Assembly: GCA_963931925.1 (NCBI GenBank) | Contig: OZ007583.1 | Span: forward strand, 10,273,372-10,337,371 | Direction of reading: 5' to 3' | Length of the DNA: 64,000 nt | DNA from: Onchidella celtica | Taxonomy: Eukaryota; Mollusca; Gastropoda; Systellommatophora; Onchidiidae | Shown here: positions 37,961-54,069 of the stretch, in pieces | Layout: the number at the start of each line of letters is the position of its first letter | How positions within the stretch are numbered: the stretch's first letter is position 1 | Translations under genes and position numbers: made by a program | The notes under the pieces: generated by a model | The model's database searches: none | What the model saw: the letters and a program-made list of their open reading frames with translations, nothing else | Told to the model about the DNA's origin: nothing

Positions 37961-38815
37961 TTGGGTCGTTGAAATGAATACCACAGACCGGCTGTTCAAA
38001 GAGAGAGAGAGAGAGAGAGAAGGAGCGAGAGAGAGGAGGGAGGGGGGGGGGGGAGAAAACAAACACGAAACGAGGAACAAGCAAGGAAACTCATCGTTGT
38101 TATATAATTATTCAGTGTTCTGTGAGGATAAAACCATAAATGACTAGGAAAAGAGAGGCAGGTCCTCCGGACACCGAACCAGAATGTTGCAGAATCTTCA
38201 ATCACGAGTGCTTGAATAGCCTGGGACCAGGTTTTAGAATCAACCCACCGGTCACTGGGCATTTAAGCGTATGAAATTGTCATTATTTTTTTGTTTGTTT
38301 GCCATTTAATCAGAGCTAGCCGTGGTTTAAAAAAAAGAAAAAGAAAAAAGACAATAGCTTGATTCACCATTCGTGTTGTGCCTTTTTAAGGGTTTCAGTA
38401 TTAAACCATTGGAACCAGAGCTTTTAATTGTGTTTGTAATGAAAAAGCCGTGACTCAGGTTATACGCAGCGGATGCCTGTGTAATATTTGAGGACTAAAA
38501 GAAATCCGCATTCTATAACAAATAAACAGATTGCCTGTATGCAGTGCTCGCGAACTTGTCCAGGTTTGAAAATGCAAGTATCGCTAACGGCTTTTTGTAT
38601 AGAACTTACCCGAGATTTTGAACCACACACCCTTTCGTTGTATAATAATGAACCTTAAATTAAAGTTTGAAAAAAAACAGCAACGAAAAAATAGAAAATT
38701 GACAGCCCCTTGTTGAAGAATTCGCTCCCTACATTCAAATCAGTTAGCATTTTTATTATAAATCTCAGCCGCATGTCGCCTTGTTATCCTGTCTTTTCTG
38801 ATCAATTGTCATATA
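37961..38815. other. Spacer between inverted arms
   Basis: It contains a GA tract (37998-38032) and a G tract (38041-38052), and otherwise AT-rich sequence with no gene. Confidence 0.6.
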
Positions 38816-39021
38816 CGATTAGTGTAATATAGAAAATCCGTTCATGAGTAAAAATGTACAAAATCCATCTTCGCACGCTTGATTTGCACAGCCAGGGCGA
38901 TGGGACCACACAATACCATAACCATCAAACTTTAATGCAGACAATATTTGTACCAGGATACAACCGTTTCAAATATACAACAGACAATAATCACCTCCAC
39001 CATTACTGCCAGGCCTATCTC
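38816..39021 (-). repeat. 207-bp inverted repeat, right arm
   Basis: Partner of 37754-37960 in inverted orientation. It could be the long terminal arms of a foldback element or a local inverted duplication. No target duplication was recognised outside the arms. Confidence 0.88.
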
Positions 39022-41238
39022 TATTTTATCAAGGTTGTGCTGGACGATGTCAGAACGGCGAAGAAAAAAAACAACAAACAAACAACAAAAATGATAAGGC
39101 GGTATACGGATACGCCGAAGATAGGTGGTGAAATCAGACAGTCATTAACATTGGATTCTCGAGTCAGTTATCTGCCCTTGAGAGTCCACCTCTGAAATGC
39201 GGTCAATGAAAGCTAGTTTCGTGGTGCCAAGGGAAATCACGTTGGTTCTCTCTCTGCTTTTAAAGTCTACCGAGACTTCTCGTTAAGCTCGACTCATCAG
39301 TATGTTTGCCCTCTTGTGTGTTTGGCAGCATGTATACTGGTCTGTATGATTGATGATTGAAAACAGACCGTGTTTCAAAACAGGACATCATTAATGTTGA
39401 TTTTCCTGCGGAATCAACATCACAGATTTGATTGTTGATAGTTACTTCTACTGTTTCTTTAAAATTTCATGAGATATACAGCATGTAGCATGATTTTACT
39501 TTTTGTCAAGTTGTTTTTCTTTTCAAACTTTGGTTAACCAAATTAATTTAGTCACTTTCATTCAGCAGGGCATTCTTGTATTCGGCACGCAACTACTTTC
39601 TGTGTCGTAGTCTTCTACTTTAGAATAGAATTTTTATTTTAGTTTTCGTATTGTTGCAGGAAAGATTCACCTGGCGTCAGCTCAACATTAGGCATTGGCC
39701 AACGTACCAAATGAAGTAAATAATTCAGCTTTTTTAACTCGAGGTGAACCGTAACCAAAAAAAGACCGCCCCAGAAAACAACAACAACAACAACAAAACA
39801 CTGCTCTCCGAACATTTTATTTTAATTCAAGGTAACGTCAATTAGTCCACTGCACCTGCTTGGATAATGGCTGAATTCTATTGGAAAGTTGATTTTCCAA
39901 GGAAGAATGAGGACCAGTTTACTACGAACTGATAATAAGAAATTAAAAACTTAATCAGTATCGATGCTTTCTTATAGTAGCCTTTGAGAAGCAAACATGC
40001 CTGGCGCAATAATTCAGCCATTACTTTTAAAAAATTGCGAACAGGACACAGAATTAGACCAAAGTGAATCTCACTTGTTGGGCATTTTGTGGCGCGGCGT
40101 CCGGTAAATCAGATCGCAATAGTCACCGTCAGCTGTGGTTTGTCAAGGAGGGTCGCTGACACCAGCTGGCCGTTGACACAGATAGGCGTTCCTGATCTTA
40201 GGAGAGAAAACACAACATGTCTAAGTTTCTATGTAATGGCTGAACTATACATTGAGACTGACGGGAGGGAAATACTAATTTTCTGAAGTCACATGCATTC
40301 GCCCCTGGCATATAAGTTTAGCAAACTTTGTTTAAATGTGAATCTTCTGTAATTTGTAGTAAATGAGTTCTCATGTGGAAATCAGGAGGTCTGGCACATG
40401 GACTGTTATTTTTGTTTACGCATGTCAAAAGATTGGGGCGAGGAAACAAGTAATGGCGGTGACGTAAGTCTTCTACCGAGATTCCTCTTTCAGTTTCTTC
40501 AGACTTTTCGCGGCTAGAGATTTGGCACTGGTGACTGATTTCATTAACTGTATTTGAAGTTTTTAATCTTTACCAAATTATGTCATCTGTCATAGACACA
40601 TGGTACAGACGGAATATAACACCTGTTCTCACTGAAAAAAAGAAAAAAAAAGACTAACGACCAAGCGAGCCCAACGGATTTTATATTAGTAGATTCAATT
40701 CAGCGAATAAATTACCATATTGATTTTCAATATTACTACATGACAGTCATGTCCCAGGAGAAAGCTAGAGTAATGTATTTGTTTTTTCATGCAATTTTTT
40801 TTGTACAACCAATGATAATTGCGTGGATGCAAACTTGTTTTTTGGCGCGTGTTGTGTCTATTTGGGTTTACACGCGTGATTTATGTCTTAAGCGGGATTG
40901 GTCAAGGCCTCTTGGCTGTGAAGTACAAAAGTCATATAATATGAATATGGGCTGTTAGAGTGGTGAAGACAGCGTATTTTCTTCTCTTTCTTTTGCAGAA
41001 TTTTTTTGTCCAGCTTCTATAATAATGGTTTTTATACGAATACGACATTGTTATAGTGTGTCAAACTTCCACAGTGTGAGCATTCCTTGAATCTGTTGAT
41101 ATTTTTGTGTGCAGTGTAACGGATATTGTTTCAGGATGCGAGTTTGCTTGCATGCCCGTACCGATACCATGCACAAATTGCATGTTTCCTGTGCTGGTTC
41201 GTTTGTGATCTAGGGCCAAGACGAAAGCGATTGCTTAG
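39022..41238. other. Gene-free stretch
   Basis: No gene or transposon recognised. Only A-rich runs and an AAC microsatellite near 39779-39796 are seen. Confidence 0.55.
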
Positions 41239-41244
41239 TACTAA

Positions 41245-42301
41245 CCAGAGATATCTTAACTAACCTAGATCGCGCGCCTCCACTGGCTGGCCTCCCCAAA
41301 TCCGTAACCCCTATGGGAAACGGCGGCCATATTATGTACAAGGTAGGCGGAAGTGACCTCTGCCGCACTCGGGTCTTATGATACATAGATGAAAACATAC
41401 GCGGTGAGTCTTCAAAACACGCAAGTTTTCGGTCTGTGGGACCTTATCAGGAAGAAAGAAAAGAAAGGAGACAAAAATATTTACAAACATCTGCACAGAA
41501 CAAGGAAAATGAATAGTAAAAGAAAGAAAAAGAAATGATTGGGATGATGTTATAATGGGTGATGAAGGAGGGGGTGGAAATGGGATGTGTTGGACTGATG
41601 ATGGGAGCAACAGGTGAATGAAAGATGAAAGAATGGCTAAATGTTGAGAAAGAAATTAGTTTTCTGTTCAGCTGTGCATCTTATCTGTGGGATGCACAGT
41701 GGCCACCAAGACAATTAATTAATTAGTCTTGTGGGACACTGAGCGCTGGCTAACTGTCGGCCATGGATTGGCACGAATATCAATTGAGTATCAGGAGAGT
41801 CCGTTACAAATTCATCACTAACCAAGTTCTCCCTTGTCGATCTTTTGACATTCTTGATCAAGTGCATTGATTTTTCTTCTTCTGAATGACTGCCATAACT
41901 ATTGGATAGAACTGCGTGAGTCAGAGATCACGGAGAGTCAAATCTTCTCCATTGCCTACCCCTCTTTTTCTTCTTCTTGTCCTTTTTTTCTTTGAACAAA
42001 GGCCGGGATTTCATTTTTGATGCCTACTAGATCTAGGCTACTCGCCATCGCTTTTAGAGTTTTTTTTTTTTTTTTAGCTACCATTTACAGTTTATTTTGC
42101 CGAGACTGCAACTGTATCGTAACTTGTAACGCCAGCCAACATAGCGCGATATAACAAAATACGAACAGGTGTGGCCGCTGCCTGCCTCTCGCTCAGCCAG
42201 CGACCTGTCTTGAGAACATGGCGGCCGGTTTTACGCACTGGTCACGCGAGCGGCGCATTGGGTGAGCGATCTAGACTAGGTTAGTTAAGATATATCTCTG
42301 G
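41245..42301. mobile_element. Non-autonomous TIR DNA element with 6-bp target duplication
   Basis: 1057 bp flanked by TACTAA at 41239-41244 and 42302-42307. The inverted ends start CCAGAGATAT and share TCTTAACTAACCTAG. The right arm has small extra duplications (AT and TCTAG). Weaker inverted similarity continues inward to GGCCGCCAT-type motifs about 90 bp from each end. No transposase frame. The register of the duplication could shift by a base or two, so the superfamily is not assigned. Confidence 0.82.
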
Positions 42302-42307
42302 TACTAA

Positions 42308-45300
42308 CCTGTCGCCAAAGACAGTACGAGTTTTAATCGAATTTGTATTACTGCACTAGTTCCACAGTTACTGCATCCTACATTACCGCCTTTTGTCCTA
42401 ATTAAATTTATTTGTTTGCATATTCGTTTTGGCCATTCACTTTTTTTTCCACTTCCGATTTCTTTACCCCGAATGCTGTCTGTTGGAATTTTCCTCCGGT
42501 CTCATGGCCAGCGGGCTAATGTTCCTGTCTCTCACGTCTGATCCCCATCTTCCTTCCCCGGGGCCACTTAGCTAACCTTCGAAGGACACTGGTTTCATTC
42601 AGCAACCAGGCCTTCAACTCATCCTAGTGACTTAATAGTGTGGCCTTGAGAAACTGGCACACTGCAAGGTTGATTGAGAGCGTGGATGAAGGAACATCAC
42701 ACTCAGACTGAAAGCCGAGGACCAAGTTATATAAAAAAAAGTGTGTGCACTGCTAAAAACATTTACCTTGTAGGTAACTTCGTGGATATCATGTTTTAAG
42801 ACTGTCACAACAAGTAATAGTGAGGTACTGTGTAAAGCCAAGAGATTGATATAGGGTAGAATTTATTGGCAGAACCGTGTCGCCTAATTCTTGCCTTTCT
42901 TAAGTACCGAAGAACTCAACGTCTCTCGTGAACTAGTGTAACTGTGGGCTGAGGCTCTTTGGTGAGAACCAAACAGGGCAACAGTTTTTCAATCTTTGAC
43001 TGACTTTGGCGATAAAATCAGGCATTTCAGAGATTCGAAGTTCGAAGAGCGCACGCTCCTCTCTTGTTCAGTAGTCACTTAGGTCTACAAAGAATGAGTC
43101 AATTTTGTAAGTGACCTTGACGTAAGCTGCTCAGGGGAAGGATACAGATTGTGCAGAGAAACAGCAAAAAGAATATCGTGCACGACATGGCCTAGTACTT
43201 GACAGTTATTTTGCATTCCGTGTATGTGTATGTATTTATTTGGGTTGTTTGTAAGAAAAAAAAAATAGTGGTGGTGTAGTGGTTTGTTTTGATAACAAGA
43301 AGTAAACATAACCATAGAATTGGTGAAGTGAATGGGGGAAAACCAGGTTTTGATATTAGGTTTTGAGATTCGCTGAACTGGCGATGAGTTAGAACACACG
43401 AGGAGAGAGGAAGGAAGAGAAAGAGGAGGAATGTTCGTTGGTTAGTCCGATGGGTTCATGTCTGGGCCAAGTCAGGACGTTGGCTCTCCGCTTCCCTGGG
43501 TCAAGCTGACCCCAGTGGGCAAGCTGAACCTACAAGGACAAGCAGCGCGGCCAGGCCGGACCCAGGCGTCTAGGCTAATGTGGTGGGAGCAAGAAGAGGG
43601 AGGATGGTGACGGGAGCGGGGAGATGCCGGCAAGGTTGAGGCGTTGAATAGTTGGGGGTGATGGGTGGGCAGAATGATGGGAGAACATGATGCAGAGGTG
43701 TATCCCAAAGCTTGCAGTCATAAATTGTGCCATCCAGTGGGCAATCAACAACTCAGTCGCGGTTACTCGAACATCATGAATAATAATAACATAATAATAA
43801 TAATATTTGCTGCAACAGTGCAGTGTCCACAATGCATTTCACAGCTACTTTAGTGTCGTCACTTTAGTCTTATGTTAGAGGGCGATCGCCTTTGACATCT
43901 GTCACTGCTCAAATGCTACTGTAGTGCTGTTACATCGTTAAGTGGTACAGCAGTGACATTCCTTACCGTCTGCCTTACTACCACTGCCATCTCTGCTTCG
44001 ACTGTATAGGCAATGGCAAATACATCTGCGACTGCTTCTACCATCACAACAACAAGTCCCCAACTTCTTTCACTCAGTAATATAAGTAAAACAGTGGTTA
44101 CTTGTGTACATGACACAGGTAACGACTAAAGGCTGTAGGGTACAGACTCTGTTTTACTAGCACTGATTTTACTTTAGTTAAAGAACACTCGCATTCACTG
44201 TCAGTACTTTAATGATACTTTGGTCAGTGTCAGCACTGCCACTCATGTTACTTCTCCTATTCCCATTTCCCCCCATTTCTTCCCATTTTCTTCCATGTAG
44301 TTTGAATAGTCTGCCCATTCACAGCCTACGCTCCTGACAAGGTAGTACTTGTCCGCGAACCGAAGCCCGAAGAGAAAGAAGTAGGGAGAGGCTTGACCGC
44401 TACAGGGTGGGTGGGTAGTCGGCATGAAGTTGGTAGAAAAGGGAGAGGGGGGCGTTTTGAGACAAGCGCATCGCGAGGACGAAGATAGAAAGAGAGAGGG
44501 AGTGGAAAGGACAGAAGAGGTTGGGGCGGGGGGATTTAGCGAAGGCAGCACAGTTTGACTTTCCAAATTTCCCTTACAACGTTTATGACTTGCTTGACCG
44601 GGAGGTGCGTTAGGCAAGGTGCACTGACGGTATTTATGTTTGTCTGGTTTTTCTTCCCTTTTATCATTGGAGAAAAATGGTTTTACCACAGCTGAAATAT
44701 GCCGGTTTTATTCCTTTCCTGCAGCACCCTGTGCAGAATGATTTACTTCAAGTACTATTATGTGAATAATTTCCTGATTAAGCTGTCCATAAAAAAAAAA
44801 AAACCTCATGATCTAATTATTTATATAGCCTATAATGTAGTGTTTGGTATAGTTGTGCAAAAGTGACATGCCAATACTAATGAATCTGTGTAACTTTTCT
44901 TCTTTCTAATAGCTGTGGCGGCAATAGCTCCAGTTCCAGGCACTGAAGTGGATAGACGTGTTTGAAAGTTTAGTGCATGGATAAGCATGAGCGTGCACCA
45001 TTGTCATTTCTACAATAAGTACACCTAACCAGGTATGTGTTCATTTACTTATTTATTTGTAGCACCATTCTGCACTCGGTCTCCACTCTGAAAGTTTTGT
45101 TACACTGTATTTGTTGTGGGTCTTTGGCTTGTTATGGTTCCTGTTTCTGTGAAAATATAAAGTCTGTAACTCACCACCCCTTTGCTGGGATTAAGAGGAA
45201 GAGAAGAGAAGCATATTATTAGGCTGTGTGTCACTTTCTTGTGAATCTAAATTATTAGAAGCTCACAGAAGAGAAAATAGGAGATGTTATTACTTCTTCT

Positions 45301-45436
45301 AGCATTCAATCAGATATGGAGGCAGGCAGCATGTTGGTATGGGCCTATTTATCATATAAAGTGCTGCCATAGTGATCTGGGCATGGGAATGTTTTTTTGT
45401 TTGTTCACTTTTATTGTTTTATTAGATGTTTTAGAG
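42308..45436. other. Gene-free stretch
   Basis: No gene recognised. A short (AATA)n run lies near 43778-43807 and a poly-A tract near 44791. Open frames around 43472-43832 and 44243-44689 are proline/serine-rich readings of purine-rich DNA and are not supported. Confidence 0.55.
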
Positions 45437-45765
45437 CAGGCACGGGCAACCATTATAGTAAGGTCCAGGCCTGAAATGAAGATGCAGAGAGCCAGATGCT
45501 CTCACCCGATACTCCCACCTCATATTATTATCAAAGCCCTTCTAAAATTGACATGTTGTTTATTTGGCTGCTGATTAAAAAAAACAACAACATATTTTTT
45601 GCTTTATTTAGGTTGTTGGGGGGGGGGGGGGGTTTCTCTTATGTGTTTTGAATTTTTTTTATAACCATGTGACAGATATTATGTAAGTAATTTTCAGTTG
45701 ATCTCCGGGCTGGTCAGAATTACTTGGCCGGCCGGATCCGGCCCTCGGGCCATAGGATATTGCCT
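45437..45765. mobile_element. Degenerate hAT-like MITE fragment
   Basis: The left end CAGGCACGGGCAACC and the right part GGCCGGATCCGGCCCTCGGGCC match a widespread hAT-type MITE pattern that I recognise from other animal genomes. The final inverted end has decayed and no target duplication can be shown. A 15-base G run lies inside at 45618-45632. Confidence 0.55.
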
Positions 45766-47704
45766 CTTTCAAATTTGGAGACACTGTCTTGACCATTGTA
45801 CAGTCTACAGTCATATAATGTGTTCTCACGTTTTAAACTTGCATAATAATTGTGAAATATCGAACTGTAGCCATTACCTTTCCCTATTCTCCTTCATTCT
45901 TAAATTCAGTTTGTTAAATATTGAAATATTGTGTGTCGGTCTTCTTGCAAATTTAACTTTTTTTTCTATATATATATAAAATTACTTTTTCTTTGAGATG
46001 TTTCACAAGTGACGTAAAATTAAAGTTGCTTGTTACGTCTGGCAGTGTAAATAAATAAGAATAAACTATAACGGCAGAAGAATACAATCATGTATATATT
46101 ATTATTATACTAGTGTGGTGCATGTGTGTTTACGTATGTTTTACCTGTAGCCTTTCTTTTTTCTGGAGGTCATTCTTTTCGTACCAAGTCATCTTTGTTT
46201 GTCTACTTTTATTTCCGTCGTCCCCTGTTTGTTCAGTCTTTCTCTGCCATAGATTGGTCGTGCTTTGTGTGTGCGTGTGTGGGTGTGTGTATGTATGTGT
46301 GTGCGCGCGCACCTTGTCAGGGGGAAATAACTCCTCATCTTTGGCGCTCCCCTTGTCGAGGCAAGATAGACAACTTTGTGCACCTAGCGCTGTGCAGAAA
46401 ATGTGCGGCATGTTTACGCCGACCATGACGCTGACACGAGACAGTTTGTAAATTATATGCGATGGAGAAGTGCGGGGTATTTGTTAACTGTTTTTGAGGG
46501 GGGGGGGGTAGCTAATATATTTTTCACAAATGATTAGTGTTCATTATTATTATTATTATTTCTTTAAATTTCTGTTCATTGTCAACGTCAGAATCTTGGC
46601 AAAGGGTATGTCGTGCAGAATTTTCATGATGACAAAGACGAAAGTGATAATTACTGTATGTCCCCACCATGCAATTGTTTTCCTTTATCTCTTAACTTCA
46701 GTGTTATCATCTGTCATTTCTTTGTCCATGTCCAAATCCAGATAGCAGGCTCTGATAAAATATTCCTGTTTGTTTGTTTTAATTTAGTTATTTATATATA
46801 TATAACAATACTAATTTATATAGGGGCGTAAATTGGGTCCCGCCTACCAGCATATGCAGAAAAAGTGTATGTGAAGAGGATGTGGAAATTACGTAGTCGT
46901 GATTGTCCTTTGCCATCGCCAACAACTGTATTATAGCAGTATAGGACTCCGAATACGTAAGTGTAGGCTACTTTCAATTCTGTCTCTGGCGTAATTTTAG
47001 TATGAAATAGAAGTTTAACCGAGAAAGTTTATAGATTAGTGATCAGCATCTGAAGTGCTTTGTCAAGATTAATATGCATGTTATCGGCAGTTGAACATTG
47101 CTATCAATTTCAATCTATACTGATACCTTCATTATTATGGTAATGGCTGCAGTAGCAACAAATCGGTGACAGATACTTAAGTAGGTATAAACAGAGCAGA
47201 TGGCGTCATCGTTTTTAGTTCGAGAGAGAAGAAAGATTCCATTTCAGTACTGAATTTACGCTGCATCGGAATTTACAGGAAACGTTCTGAGCTGCTTTTC
47301 TTGTAGTGTATCCGTGGCCGAAGAGTCGTCGACCAGAAAAAGAAAAATCTTTATTTACAAAAATGGATCTATCAGCGTTTCAGCATAATAGTGAACCCAG
47401 CAACTTCCTCGGTGCAGTTTGTAAAGGTGTTCCGCATCTACCGAGAGTGCAGTGGAAAATCCACTTTCACCATCGCGTCCATTGGTAATTAAAATGAAAT
47501 TGCACAAGAAAGGCAGGACCGTTTCGCGGAACAAACACACACAGTATAATCATTATATTCGCTCACCCCCTCCTCGTAGTGTGGCAGAATTAATGGCAAA
47601 CATAAAATTTGGCAGTTTGTTGTGAAAATACCTCACCTTGTCTGACACCAGTGATTGGTCACTTGGATAGGTTAACTCTTAATTTTTGCATTCGGTTGGT
47701 GGAT
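45766..47704. other. Gene-free stretch with GT repeats
   Basis: It contains an interrupted GT/GC microsatellite at 46266-46311 and a G tract near 46497. A short frame at 47363-47488 has a good start context and runs to a GTAATT splice-donor-like site, but nothing else supports an exon. Confidence 0.5.
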
Positions 47705-47709
47705 GGTAT

Positions 47710-49062
47710 TGTGATGTTTCCACTTTCTCTCACTAACTTTCTTCTGACACCAGCCGTGATGGGCACGGCACAAACACACTCAATAATCGACTATCTCTCT
47801 TCTATAAGTTATAACAAACGATATCTGTATTGCTTATATATACAATAATTATTAATTCATTCAATAATAATAGGAACATAGGTCATACAATTTCACGTGA
47901 ATTTCGATGGAATGAAATCAATGCAAATCAGTACATGATAATTAAAAGGCTTCGTAATATTCAATTTCTAGCACATTTTATAAAACACACGGGTACATTC
48001 AGCTTAAGGAAACCTCTCCTTTAGGGGTGTATGGCGCTATCTGGGCACTGGTTCTTCCTCTCTACTCTGGCTTGTCTGCGCAGTTAGATCAACAGGTATC
48101 GGCAGGTACCAATAGGTCGGGAAACCAAGAAGCCACGATGTCGTTAATCAAAGTACAAGAAGTTGAGAAGCCAAGAAGGTGTTGTTCTTCCTCCTCTGTA
48201 GAAAAACAATCGCAACTTCCTAATCTACTGCTGGAAGGCATGACTTCCATACTTACTCCATGACGGATATTCATCATTAATACCTTTAACCGCTGACACT
48301 GTTATAAGTCAGGCTGCAGCTCCCATACTCCATAGGCTCCCATATAGGCAATAGAATAAACGATCAATACAGTTTCAATGATATAATTTACACGTTCCCC
48401 ACGAAGAATAACGCTCTCTCTAACAGACCCCATCCTATAAGGTTTCGTAACACATATGTAACGGCGTTTTCGTGACTCTCTCAGAGGCAGTAGTTATACC
48501 AAAGTAAACCCACTAGATTTAGGTTCTACAATCATGAACATTAAGTAAAATACACATACATCGTACAATTAACTTACCACTCAGCAACAGCTCAAATGCC
48601 GACAAGATACCAAAGATACCACGCTCTGTCAAAGGATGTTTGCGGGTTCCCTGACCTTCCCCGCTCACAATACTAGTACAAAGTTACAGTTGCAGTTGTG
48701 GTCTCCTCTTCGGCACGAAGCTGGCGAGTGCTCTCAGCGGTCTGAAGTTGGAAGGAGCGTTCGGGGATTTATACCCAGTCGGGTAGCGTCCCAAGACGCT
48801 CACCGAGTGTACATTAGTTATCCTAATAGCCACCCCCGTCGACTCCACGTCAAATACTATTGAAGCATCTCTACCCCCCAAGCAATTCCCAGGTGATCTG
48901 ATCGTCAAGTACGGCGGTCAAGTAAACACTACCCTTTTCGGGTGTCAAAGCGCTTCAGTTGCATCCCATACTTTCCCCTTCTGGCCTACAATAACTCTGT
49001 CTCCCCGCCGTCAACTATCTTCCCACGCTAGTTATACCTTGCCGGTCTGTCACCCTGTTACA
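47710..49062 (-). mobile_element. Solo LTR of the Gmr1-like Gypsy family
   Basis: 1353 bp beginning TGTGATGTTTCC and ending CACCCTGTTACA on the plus strand, with the 5-bp direct repeat GGTAT at 47705-47709 and 49063-49067. It is nearly identical to the LTRs at 54748 and 61956. The clean duplication with no internal region shows recombination between the two LTRs of a former full element. Strand is assigned from the full element. Confidence 0.95.
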
Positions 49063-49067
49063 GGTAT

Positions 49068-51956
<2,889 letters not shown>

Positions 51957-52027
51957 TAATAATAATAATAATAAAGTAGATTTGTATAGCGCCTTTAGCC
52001 ATGCCTCAAGGCGCTTTACCATAACAT
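51957..52027 (-). mobile_element. L2-like LINE/SINE 3' tail fragment
   Basis: The minus strand reads GGTAAAGCGCCTTGAG, then GGCGCTATACAAAT, then (ATT)n. This is the same layout as the 3' ends of SINE copies at 7336-7401 and 56343-56405. Only the tail is recognisable. A (CA)n array follows at 52079-52122. Confidence 0.7.
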
Positions 52028-54055
52028 GATAAAATATATGCACACATACACACGTACACATAAACGGCCAGCTGGCAGACACACACACACACACACACAC
52101 ACACCAAGACACACACACACACTATAGATATTTCTCAAATAAATATGTTTTTAACCCCGTCTTGAAAATGGCAGCACATTATTTGTCCTTCATATTCCGT
52201 TCGTCCATTCATACTTGCTTTGGTCTTTTTAAACAGTAGGTTGGGTCATTGTGGGTATGCTGTATGAAATTCGAGCTTGGAACCACTTGAAAGTTGTATC
52301 CACAAAATTCATAGTTATCTCTATAAAATACATAAATAAATATCGGTTCAGTTATGCAAGAGGTCGGAATTTTCATGTTATTGTTTAATCCCACCGAGCA
52401 CAACGTTGGAATGAATATTTTCACTACCTGGTGCAAAGCTGCTTTTTTTTTTTTTCTTCTTCTTCTAACGTCTATTATTTGTATTTTTAAAAAAGGCCGT
52501 TGTCATTAGTGGGGTTTTGTTGGTAGAAAACATAGACAGTTGTAGAAGTTTGTGATTTGGAACAAAGAGATTCGCTCCCAGGAGACAACACGTAGAAATG
52601 AGAGAGTGACGAATGCATGAGAAATAATTTTCATCTGGAGATGAACTTTATGTACCGAGACTGTTATTGGTGGAATTTTCATTTACTGCCTACTCTGTGT
52701 ATTGATCTCCTGGGTGTAGCCTAGATCAAATCATGGAAACTTTTCCGGCTTCATGTGAACCATCAGCGGTTCTTGGTGAATTTTCAGTCAGCAATGCATG
52801 GCATATCCCAGTCCGACGTGGTTTCACCTTAGTCCTCCCCTCTCTCCACTCATTTTTGCCAGGCCAGTGAGGGCAAGCAGTCAAGGGCGAGAACTGCGGT
52901 TTAGGAATCGAAGCAACAACAACAACAAAAAAAGTTACAGAAGGGCGGGGCGCTGAAGGCAGTTCTCTTTAGGTGTAGTCAATCTTGCAAATGCGCCGCC
53001 AGCTCTTTTGAAACCAAAGTCGACTGTGACCACCAAACATCTCAGCGAGCAAGAAAATATCGACCGTATTCAAATAGATGTCGGGTCCTTCTTTTTCAGT
53101 CGACTTTACATCGTGAGCATATGGAATTAGGCTCGTGCAAAGCTGGCAATAATATTTGGTCCAGGCCAGATGGGAAATGTAGGCCCCCATGTGAAACTAA
53201 TCATGAAGCATTTTTGTGATTAGGGCTAAATACATTTACTCATCTCGACGTTATCTGTTTTATGTATCTTTTTTATAATTTTGTACCAGAGGGTCCCCAC
53301 GACTGTCCTTTCAACATTTTTACCTCTCTTCCCCAAATCTTTTGCCTCTACCAGGGGTAGTAGGCCCCCGCAGAATCGTAGGTCCAGCTACCTGGCCCAC
53401 CTGGTCCCTCCTACTCTACCCCCCCCCCCTACCCCCCCCCCCCCCCGCCCCAGGTGATCTGCCTTGTAAGCAAATGGCTGGACATTAAGACTCCACAGGT
53501 AAATGTTGTAAGAGGCAAACGAAATAAGACTGTCAAATTTAGAAAACAGCATAAAGCAAAGGTCTTTCATTCACAAAACATCGTCACAGTTCTCTCTGTT
53601 ATTTCTTTGTGATTATTGTGAAGCACAGCTCAGGGCAATGATGGCATCTTGTTAGTTGAATTATGGTCCATGGACTTGTGGGGAGTTGGGATAAAGAAAA
53701 AATGATGAGATGCTGGAGGATTTATGAACACAGAGCATTCTTGATTGCACCCATTAATAGGCGGTGGAAATTGAATGCATTATGAAGCGTACTATCACAC
53801 AAGGATTGGTTCACACACTTCTTTTGAAATCAGTGGATGTGTCATGATCTCATTTTTGGGATCCAGTGAGTAGTGTTAGGGTGATCCGACCCTTAGAATA
53901 AAAAGGTGGGATTTTATAGGTTAGTGGACTCACGCCCTAAGGCGGTGAGTTTTGCAAGCAGTGCACGGGGCACGTGAACCCGGCATGATTTCGGAAGGTG
54001 AGACAAGAAACTTTCACGGGGTTTGGCTGGAGGTATATAAGCTTAAGTCACCATT
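52028..54055. other. Gene-free stretch
   Basis: It contains (CA)n at 52079-52122 and a poly-C tract at 53419-53450. A TATATAAG motif at 54034-54041, just before the SINE, is unsupported as a promoter. No gene. Confidence 0.55.
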
Positions 54056-54069
54056 GTTTAAGCAGAGAA

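Noticed and set aside
47363..47488. Possible first coding exon (good start context, GTAATT at the end)
   Set aside because: A single short frame with no downstream exon or conserved domain.
48027..48263. 64-, 78-, 62- and 74-codon frames repeated at 47.8, 54.9 and 62.1 kb
   Set aside because: They recur only because three near-identical LTR copies are present. Conservation reflects recent copying, not coding.
54034..54041. TATATAAG as a promoter TATA box
   Set aside because: No start site, gene or LTR structure is associated with it.
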